Part shown: positions 1-5,675 of the stretch, one piece after another
Layout: every line of letters begins with the position of its first letter
How positions within the stretch are numbered: the stretch's first letter is position 1
DNA from: CBFHSD01 sp965658375
GTDB taxonomy: Bacteria > Bacteroidota > Bacteroidia > Flavobacteriales_G > Salibacteraceae
DNA: 6,721 nucleotides
Assembly: GCA_965658375.1 (NCBI GenBank)
Contig: CBFHSD010000085.1
Coordinates: forward strand, 1-6,721
Direction of reading: 5' to 3'
Made by a program: the position numbers and the translations under genes
Notes under the pieces: model-generated
The model's input: the letters and a program-made list of their open reading frames with translations, nothing else
Told to the model about the DNA's origin: nothing
The model's database searches: none

Positions 1-1389
1 AACGGCAACACCCATACACTATCTGACTATCTAAATGATGGGAAGACAGTAATTATGGATGTTTCTGCAACATGGTGTGGGCCTTGTTGGTCTTACCACA
101 ACTCTAACGCTCTAGCTGACTTATACAACTCTTATGGACCAAATGGTTCAGGCGAAGTAGTTGTATTGTTTGTTGAATGTGATGGTTCTACAACCCAAGA
201 TGATTTAGAAGGTACCACTTCTGGAACTCAAGGAAACTGGATTGAAGATACGCCTTATCCAATTATTGACGATGCCAACTTGGCAAGTTTGTACCAAATC
301 GCATATTTCCCAACGGTATACAGAATCTGTCCTGACGGGTTGGTTTACGAAGCTGGTCAAGCTGACGTTGCCGGATTGCTTTCTCAAATCTCTAACGATT
401 GTGGACAGTCTGTAACAGGTGCTACAGATCACGGTCAAATGGCTGACGGTGAAGCTGCACTTTGTACAAGTGAAGGTGATGTTACAGCATCATTCGATAA
501 CTTTGGAACAAATGCAATTACTTCTGCAACGTTTGAGTTGTTTGAAAATGGTAGTTCTATTGAGTCTTCTAGCTTCTCTGAAAACGTTGCTCAGTTCGGT
601 TCTGACATGGTAACTTTCAGTGGTGTAATGCTTAACGAAAGTGCTTCTTATGAAGTTAAGATGACTGACATTAATGGAAACACTCCAGCAAACCCTTCTT
701 TAACTGAAGGAGCTGTTTCAGTTTCTGTTGCTGGTGTTATTACAAATAAAGAAGTAACTGTAAACTTCTTTACAGATAACTACCCAGGTGAAACAGAGTG
801 GGCTATCTTAGATGACGATGACAATGTGATTGCTTCAGGTAGTCCTTATACTCCAGGTACAGATGACCAATGGGGTGGCGGTGGCCCAGATGCCAACACT
901 ACAATGACAACTACTCACGAACTTCCTGGAAGTGCTGATTGTTACAAAGTAAGATTGTTTGATTCATTTGCTGATGGACAACAGTACGGCACAAGCCCTA
1001 ATCCAGATGCTTCTCAATCTTTCGGTATTCAAGTTTTGGATAATGAAGGAAACGAAGTACTTAACTGGGGGCCTGGTTCTGGATTTGAAGAAATCGTTAA
1101 AAGTTCTGCAATCAGATCTGATGCTGTAAGCACTGTAACTGAGTTGTCTTCTAATTCTTTTGCAATCTATCCTAATCCTGCTAAAGGATTTGTAAACGTA
1201 AACTTTGATGGTTCTTTAGGAAACCTTGAACTTACAATTACTGACTTGCAAGGAAGAGATGTTTACACAGGAACACTTTACAACAATGCTTCAATTTCTT
1301 CTAACGAATTTGCAGCTGGTAGCTACATCGTAAGCCTTAAAGCTGAAAATGGAAGCAGCACAAGAACTCGTTTGGTTATTGTAGAATAA
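1..1389 (+). CDS. Secreted thioredoxin-like protein with T9SS type A sorting domain (5' partial)
   Basis: The reading frame is open from base 1 and ends at TAA 1387-1389, giving 462 visible residues; the true start and signal peptide lie outside the window. An ATG at 55 falls inside the thioredoxin fold, so it is not the start. Visible residues 1-120 form a thioredoxin-like domain: a beta strand ending in WCGPCW (Cys26 and Cys29, bases 76-87) and the cis-proline loop FPT (Pro104). An intact CXXC suggests thiol-disulfide activity outside the cytoplasm. The middle is beta-rich; residues 250-345 carry TDNYPGETEW, an acidic run (DDDDN), a Cys at 314 and DSFADG, a pattern seen in adhesin-like modules of Bacteroidota exoproteins. 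Residues 385-462 are a T9SS C-terminal domain: YPNPAKG, then LTITDLQGR, then GSYIVSL and a basic RTRLVIVE end. By family knowledge this tail directs export through T9SS and is cleaved. The substrate is unknown. The fold and sorting tail are secure; the enzymatic role is inferred. Confidence 0.88.
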   Translation, partial: NGNTHTLSDYLNDGKTVIMDVSATWCGPCWSYHNSNALADLYNSYGPNGSGEVVVLFVECDGSTTQDDLEGTTSGTQGNWIEDTPYPIIDDANLASLYQIAYFPTVYRICPDGLVYEAGQADVAGLLSQISNDCGQSVTGATDHGQMADGEAALCTSEGDVTASFDNFGTNAITSATFELFENGSSIESSSFSENVAQFGSDMVTFSGVMLNESASYEVKMTDINGNTPANPSLTEGAVSVSVAGVITNKEVTVNFFTDNYPGETEWAILDDDDNVIASGSPYTPGTDDQWGGGGPDANTTMTTTHELPGSADCYKVRLFDSFADGQQYGTSPNPDASQSFGIQVLDNEGNEVLNWGPGSGFEEIVKSSAIRSDAVSTVTELSSNSFAIYPNPAKGFVNVNFDGSLGNLELTITDLQGRDVYTGTLYNNASISSNEFAAGSYIVSLKAENGSSTRTRLVIVE

Positions 1390-1405
1390 TCACAGTCTTA
1401 AGCAT

Positions 1406-1442
1406 AAAAAAAGGGTTCATGAATATTCATGAACCCTTTTTT
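1406..1442. terminator. Bidirectional intrinsic terminator between convergent genes
   Basis: A perfect 24-base palindrome (1413-1436, arms GGGTTCATGAA and TTCATGAACCC) is preceded by seven A and followed by six T, a G and six more T. Read on either strand it gives a GC-started hairpin followed by a U-run. It sits 17-55 bases after the stop of the thioredoxin-like gene (+) and just after the stop of lon (-), so it can terminate both. The call rests on direct sequence reading; termination itself is inferred. Confidence 0.9.
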
Positions 1443-1458
1443 GTTTTTTAAGTATTTC

Positions 1459-3900
1459 TTACTTCACGTCTACAGCGTTTTGAACCTTCTGCTTTGTAAG
1501 AGCAATTTCCAATACTTCCATCATTTCTTTGACGTAATGGAATGTAAGCCCTTTGAGGTATCGATCATCGATCTCTTCTACATCTTTACGGTTATTCTCA
1601 CTGAGCACAATAGTATTGATGCCAGAGCGCTTTGCCGCTAGTATCTTCTCTTTGATTCCTCCAACTGGCAGCACCTTCCCTCTCAAGGTGATTTCACCAG
1701 TCATCGCCAGTTTACTCTTTACCTTTCTTTGCGTCAGTGCAGATGATATTGCCGTTAGCATAGTAATCCCAGCCGATGGACCATCTTTAGGAATTGCGCC
1801 TTCTGGTACGTGAATGTGTATGTTCCACTTTTCGAACAAATCAGCACTCAAACCTATTTTAACAGCATTTGCTTTGATATATTCTAAAGCTACAACGGCA
1901 CTTTCTTTCATCACATCTCCAAGGCTACCAGTAAGTGTTAACTTTCCCTTGCCTTGAGTGATAGATGTTTCAATGAATAGAATATCTCCACCAACAGCTG
2001 TCCATGCCAAGCCAGTAACAACACCAGCAACCTCATTATTCTCGTAACGATCTTTTTCTCTACCCGGGCCTAAAATTTCCCCCAGGCGCTCCTTAGATAT
2101 GCTTGGAATCAACTCTTCTTCCATCGCAATGCTTTTGGCATTTTGTCGAATGAGTTTTGTGATTTTCTTATCTAAACTTCTTACTCCAGATTCACGTGTA
2201 TAGCCTTCTATTAATGCTTCCAAAGCTTTCTTCCCAATCTTAAAGTCTTGGGCTTTCATTCCATGCTCTTTCAATTGGCGCGGAATCAAGTGTTTTTTAG
2301 CTATTTCTGCCTTTTCTTCTAAGGTATAACCACTCACTTCAATAATTTCTAAGCGGTCTCTTAAAGCCGGCTGTATGGCTCCAAGATTGTTCGCAGTGGC
2401 CACAAACATCACTTTACTTAAATCGTATTCTACCTCTAAAAAGTTATCGTAGAAAGTGTCATTCTGCTCGGGATCTAAAACTTCAAGTAATGCTGAACTA
2501 GGATCACCATTAGGACCATGACCTACTTTGTCTATTTCATCTAGAATGAAAACAGGATTCCCCGTTCCAGCCTTTTTCACACTTTGTATTACTCTACCGG
2601 GCATTGCACCGATATAGGTTTTTCTATGTCCTCTAATTTCTGCTTCATCTCTCAAGCCCCCAAGCGACATACGGACGTATGACCTTCCGAGCGCCTCAGC
2701 GATAGATTTTCCTAGAGAGGTTTTACCCACTCCCGGAGGGCCCGCCAAGCAAATAATGGGAGATTTCAAATCGTTCTTAAGCTTTAAAACAGCCAAGTGT
2801 TCTAAGATTCGCTCTTTCACTTTTTCAAGACCAAAGTGGTCTCTGTTCAATATCTTTTCTGCCTTTTTAAGATCAAAAACATCTTTGGAATATTTCTCCC
2901 AAGGCAATTCAAGCAAAGTGTCTATATAGTTAGACTGAACGCTATACTCCACTCCTGTCGGATTCATGCGCTCGAGCTTAGACAGTTCTTTTTCGAACAC
3001 TTCTTGAATCTTCTTTGTCCATTTCTTGTCTTTAGCCCTTTCTTTGAACTCACCAACCTCTTGATCAATAGGATTACCTCCAAGTTCTTCTTGAATCTGC
3101 TTCATTTGCTGATGCAAAAAGTACTCGCGTTGCTGCTTGTCTATGTCTGTTTTTACTTTACTCTGAATATCATTCTTGAGTTGAAGCAACTGCAATTCTT
3201 CATTTAAATATTGAAGCAGCTTTTCGGCACGCTTTGTTAAATCAAGAACTTCCAACAATTCTTGCTTCTCGCTTACAGAACGGTTCACGTTTGAAGAAAT
3301 GAAGTTGATAAGGAAGGTGTTGCTCTCGATGTTCTTGATGGCCACAGAGGCTTCACTCGGCAATTGAGGTGATTCTTGAATAATACGTAAGGCCAGATCT
3401 CTTATAGAACTTACCAATGCATCAAACTGTGCATGGTCTTCAGGCATCTGCTCTTGAACACCTTTCACCTTAGCTTTCAGATAGGGCTCTTCGCTTAGAA
3501 TCTCTTCTATTTCAAACCTTCTTTTTCCTTGAATGATGATGGTAATGCTGCCATCTGGCATTTTAAGCTTCTTAATAATGCGAGCTACAGTGCCAAGTTT
3601 ATGCAATTGAGAAGGATTGGGATCTTCAATACTTGGATCTTGCTGACCAACAACACCAATGGTCTTGCTAGTTCCGTAAGCATCATTCACAAGCTTTACA
3701 CTCTTATCTCTTCCAACGGTTATTGGTATAACTACTCCAGGAAATAATACGTTATTGCGAAGGGGTAAGATAGGAAGTGAATCAGGAATTGATTCGTTGG
3801 CCATCTTCTCCTCATCGTCTTGTGTTAATAAGGGAATGTATTCTGCGTCTTCATCGACAACTTCACCAAAGCCAGCAAACCCATATTGATCGTTCATCAT
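1459..3900 (-). CDS. lon: ATP-dependent Lon protease (endopeptidase La)
   Basis: This 813-residue protein is a complete Lon, a cytoplasmic homo-oligomeric AAA+ serine protease that degrades misfolded and selected regulatory proteins. An acidic N-terminal extension (about residues 1-41) precedes the substrate-binding LON domain, which opens with LPILPLRNN (42-50) and runs to about 240. A charged, helical region (about 240-345) follows. The ATPase has Walker A GPPGVGKT (387-394), Walker B FILDEID (D454, E455), sensor 1 in ATANN (N504), arginine finger R516 in RDRLE, and sensor 2 R574 in GVRSL. The protease domain has the catalytic dyad Ser709 (in PKDGPSAG) and Lys752 (in GGIKEK), so the enzyme should be active. 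The start is ATGATG at 3895-3900 with an A-rich, non-Shine-Dalgarno leader. Met33 is a possible later start, but the acidic extension resembles that of other Bacteroidota Lon proteins. The gene lies 74 bases after the GlmU-like gene on the same strand and may be co-transcribed with it. Confidence 0.98.
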   Translation of the reverse strand: MMNDQYGFAGFGEVVDEDAEYIPLLTQDDEEKMANESIPDSLPILPLRNNVLFPGVVIPITVGRDKSVKLVNDAYGTSKTIGVVGQQDPSIEDPNPSQLHKLGTVARIIKKLKMPDGSITIIIQGKRRFEIEEILSEEPYLKAKVKGVQEQMPEDHAQFDALVSSIRDLALRIIQESPQLPSEASVAIKNIESNTFLINFISSNVNRSVSEKQELLEVLDLTKRAEKLLQYLNEELQLLQLKNDIQSKVKTDIDKQQREYFLHQQMKQIQEELGGNPIDQEVGEFKERAKDKKWTKKIQEVFEKELSKLERMNPTGVEYSVQSNYIDTLLELPWEKYSKDVFDLKKAEKILNRDHFGLEKVKERILEHLAVLKLKNDLKSPIICLAGPPGVGKTSLGKSIAEALGRSYVRMSLGGLRDEAEIRGHRKTYIGAMPGRVIQSVKKAGTGNPVFILDEIDKVGHGPNGDPSSALLEVLDPEQNDTFYDNFLEVEYDLSKVMFVATANNLGAIQPALRDRLEIIEVSGYTLEEKAEIAKKHLIPRQLKEHGMKAQDFKIGKKALEALIEGYTRESGVRSLDKKITKLIRQNAKSIAMEEELIPSISKERLGEILGPGREKDRYENNEVAGVVTGLAWTAVGGDILFIETSITQGKGKLTLTGSLGDVMKESAVVALEYIKANAVKIGLSADLFEKWNIHIHVPEGAIPKDGPSAGITMLTAISSALTQRKVKSKLAMTGEITLRGKVLPVGGIKEKILAAKRSGINTIVLSENNRKDVEEIDDRYLKGLTFHYVKEMMEVLEIALTKQKVQNAVDVK

Positions 3901-3974
3901 AAATTTCTAATCTAGATGAGTTGTAGCATCAATGAAAGTGCCAAGTGGCATTCTCTGCAATATTGACCGAATTT

Positions 3975-5165
3975 CTATCGCTGGTCTGCCGTTAGGTCAT
4001 ACACAGCCTTGAAAATCTCTTGTTCTGTCTCATCAAACGGGATTGATCTGCGTTCCATCATACGGTCAGCCACATCACATGCTTTTGGAAAACTGAATTC
4101 CACTTTTCTTGACGGGCCACCCCAAGTAAAAGACGGGATGAATTTTTTATGAAAATCTCCCCCATACATATTCGCTGAAACTCCCACTACGGTTCCGGTA
4201 TTAAACATCGTGTTAATGCCTGATTTACTGTGATCACCCATTAAAAGACCGCAAAACTGAAGTCCAGTCTTTACATATTTCTTTTCAGCATGACTCCAAA
4301 CATCTATCTCGCTGTAGTTGTTTTTGAGGTTAGAATTATTGGTGTCTGCTCCTAGATTACACCATTCTCCCAGTACGGAGTTCCCTAAAAAACCATCGTG
4401 ACCTTTATTTGAATAACCGAAGATGACCGAGTTATTGACCTCTCCTCCTATTTTTGAATGAGGTCCTACCGTTGTAGCCCCATATACCTTTGTGGCCAGT
4501 TTTACAGAAGCATGATCGCACAATGCAAAAGGTCCGCGGATAACGCTTCCCTCCATCAACTCGGCATTTTTTCCGATATAAATGGGACCCGTTTTCGTGT
4601 TGAGCATTGCTCCTTGAACTTGAGCACCTTCTTCTACGAACAAATCATTACCAAAAACTTGATTGCTTTCATCTATTTTGGCACTTATTCTCCCTTTGGT
4701 AATGCGTTCAAAATCAGATCGTAATTGACTGTCATTCAATTTAAAGATATCCCAAGGATATTCTATCTTATCGAATTCTCCTTCATACTCATACTCTGCC
4801 AAACCATCCAACTCGAACGAATCTGGATGAGCAGCAGCCTTTTGAAGTTGATCCGCATTCACCTTAGAAGCTACAAGTAATCCATCTTTTAACAGCAATG
4901 CCTGTTCTGGTAATTCATTAATTGCCCCAACCAACTCTTGATTTGGACAAACTGAACCATTGACCAATACATTTTGGTCAGCTATGGTAAGCGGAAACTT
5001 TTTAGATAAGTACTCACTGGTTAAGAAAGATACTTCACCATCCAAAAAATCCTTCCATTTATCGCTTATTGTATCAATTCCAACTCGAATTTCTGAAGTT
5101 GGTCGAGTATATGTAAAAGGCAAAAGGTGATCCACCCCTTCTCCGTCAAAAAGAACAATATTCAT
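3975..5165 (-). CDS. GlmU-like putative sugar nucleotidyltransferase / hexapeptide acyltransferase
   Basis: This 396-residue protein resembles the Bacteroidota-type GlmU family, proposed to supply UDP-N-acetylglucosamine for peptidoglycan and lipopolysaccharide in the cytoplasm. The N-terminal part (1-140) starts MNIVLFDG, then LLPFTYTRPTSEIRVG (14-29), a family-typical opening that replaces the usual G-x-G-T-R-M nucleotidyltransferase loop. YPWDIFKLN (137-144) links to a left-handed beta-helix of hexapeptide repeats (about 160-345) with turns such as IYIGKNAEL and TVGPHSKIGG. NKGHDGFLG (253-261) and NLGADTNNSN (270-279) match the acetyltransferase centre of E. coli GlmU. His256 falls where catalytic His363 lies and Asn279 where Asn386 lies, while Phe259 replaces Tyr366 (alignment by eye). 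At 396 residues it is shorter than E. coli GlmU (456). The start at 5165 is the first Met and begins the conserved N-terminus. A weak -7-like CATCTTTG lies at 5183-5190. Family assignment is strong; the exact substrate is inferred. Confidence 0.9.
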   Translation of the reverse strand: MNIVLFDGEGVDHLLPFTYTRPTSEIRVGIDTISDKWKDFLDGEVSFLTSEYLSKKFPLTIADQNVLVNGSVCPNQELVGAINELPEQALLLKDGLLVASKVNADQLQKAAAHPDSFELDGLAEYEYEGEFDKIEYPWDIFKLNDSQLRSDFERITKGRISAKIDESNQVFGNDLFVEEGAQVQGAMLNTKTGPIYIGKNAELMEGSVIRGPFALCDHASVKLATKVYGATTVGPHSKIGGEVNNSVIFGYSNKGHDGFLGNSVLGEWCNLGADTNNSNLKNNYSEIDVWSHAEKKYVKTGLQFCGLLMGDHSKSGINTMFNTGTVVGVSANMYGGDFHKKFIPSFTWGGPSRKVEFSFPKACDVADRMMERRSIPFDETEQEIFKAVYDLTADQR

Positions 5166-5235
5166 AAGCTAAGCATTTGTATCAAAGATGTAGAAAAGTA
5201 AGAAAGAAAAAGAAGCTTATTGAAAATTTGAGCAT

Positions 5236-5263
5236 AAAAAAAGCCCCGATAAATCGAGGCTTT
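5236..5263 (-). terminator. Intrinsic terminator downstream of L31
   Basis: Read on the minus strand, the arms AAAGCCTCGAT (5263-5253) and ATCGGGGCTTT (5250-5240) pair around a tiny loop and run into a seven-T tract (5242-5236). The one imperfect position is a G-U wobble in minus-strand RNA but an A-C mismatch in plus-strand RNA, so the hairpin favours minus-strand termination. It begins 15 bases after the L31 stop and separates L31 from the GlmU-like gene. Confidence 0.88.
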
Positions 5264-5277
5264 CAATGTTATGATGT

Positions 5278-5532
5278 TTATTTCTTAAACTTCTTGTACT
5301 TGTTGCGGAATTTGTCAATTCTACCCGCAGTATCAACAAACTGAACCTTCCCTGTATAGAAAGGGTGAGATTTGTGAGAAATTTCCAATTTAATCAATGG
5401 GTATTCATTTCCATCTTCCCATTGCACAGTTTCTTCAGCTGGTGCACATGAGCGTGTTACAAAAGAATAGTCGTTTGACATGTCTTTAAACACAACTAAT
5501 CTATAATCTTGAGGATGTATATCTTTCTTCAT
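5278..5532 (-). CDS. rpmE2: 50S ribosomal protein L31 type B
   Basis: This 84-residue protein is L31 of the zinc-free (C-minus) type B, a component of the large ribosomal subunit at the intersubunit interface. The diagnostic stretches are MKKDIHPQDYR at the N-terminus, VVFKDMSN (residues 13-20), SHPFYTGK near the middle, VDTAGRIDKF, and a lysine-rich C-terminus. Only one Cys is present, so the zinc-binding CxxC of type A L31 is absent. The frame stays open upstream to an ATG at 5619, adding 29 residues without L31 character. I chose the start at 5532 because the family begins there, a Shine-Dalgarno-like AAGGA sits 4 bases upstream, and a promoter -7 element (5556-5563) lies inside the longer frame. 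The gene appears to be a short unit of its own, closed by the terminator at 5236-5263. In other bacteria type B paralogues often replace the zinc form under zinc limitation; whether this genome has a second L31 cannot be seen here. Confidence 0.96.
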   Translation of the reverse strand: MKKDIHPQDYRLVVFKDMSNDYSFVTRSCAPAEETVQWEDGNEYPLIKLEISHKSHPFYTGKVQFVDTAGRIDKFRNKYKKFKK

Positions 5533-5534
5533 CT

Positions 5535-5541
5535 CTTCCTT
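5535..5541 (-). promoter_or_regulatory. Shine-Dalgarno-like site for L31
   Basis: On the minus strand AAGGAAG lies just ahead of the ATG at 5532, with AAGGA spaced 4 bases from it. Purine-rich sites of this quality are uncommon in Bacteroidota leaders and absent before the other genes here. It supports starting L31 at 5532 rather than 5619. Function is inferred from sequence and position. Confidence 0.5.
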
Positions 5542-5555
5542 CAAATTTGGGGGTG

Positions 5556-5563
5556 CAAATATA
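5556..5563 (-). promoter_or_regulatory. Bacteroidota-type -7 promoter element for L31
   Basis: Minus-strand TATATTTG, followed by C, fits the Bacteroidota housekeeping sigma -7 consensus TAnnTTTG exactly. It would start transcription roughly at 5550, leaving a leader of about 15-20 bases before the L31 ATG at 5532. No clear TTG -33 element is seen at the expected distance, which lowers confidence. Confidence 0.55.
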
Positions 5564-5675
5564 AATTTCTTTTTCGATTTTTCCCAGAGAGAAATGCAAA
5601 TAAAATTCATTTTAAACAAATAGACAATAAAGTCTGCACATTATGCGTCTTGGGTTTGTTTATTTTCGTGCACCA

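Noticed and set aside
205..613. Short open frames overlapping the thioredoxin-like gene on both strands.
   Set aside because: They sit inside a strongly supported coding frame and show no domain or start signal of their own.
1429..1813. Open frames on the plus strand antisense to the 3' end of lon.
   Set aside because: They lie entirely or mostly opposite conserved Lon protease-domain codons, lack recognisable motifs, and one begins inside the terminator hairpin; they are shadows of lon.
2836..3747. Plus-strand open frames antisense to the N-terminal half of lon.
   Set aside because: Their hydrophobic Phe/Leu-rich translations are what antisense reading of a Lys/Glu-rich helical region yields; the Lon frame is clearly the coding one.
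3907..3914. Minus-strand TAGATTAG just upstream of lon as a possible -7 element.
   Set aside because: It departs from TAnnTTTG in the conserved TTTG part, and the nearest TTG is only 15 bases upstream; too weak to call a separate lon promoter.
3939..3950. Small inverted repeat TGCC-AAGT-GGCA in the gap between the GlmU-like gene and lon.
   Set aside because: It has only four strong base pairs and no U-run follows on the minus strand, so neither a terminator nor an operator can be supported.
4458..4724. 88-codon plus-strand open frame inside the GlmU-like gene.
   Set aside because: It is opposite the conserved hexapeptide-repeat region and has no motif of its own.
5661..5668. TATTTTCG before the lipoprotein gene as a possible -7 element.
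   Set aside because: It has one mismatch in TTTG, no -33 partner, and is only 7 bases from the ATG, which would make the transcript nearly leaderless.
5643..5675. Upstream in-frame ATG extending the lipoprotein by 11 residues.
   Set aside because: The MKK plus hydrophobic core typical of a lipoprotein signal peptide starts at 5676; the extension would only lengthen the n-region unnaturally.
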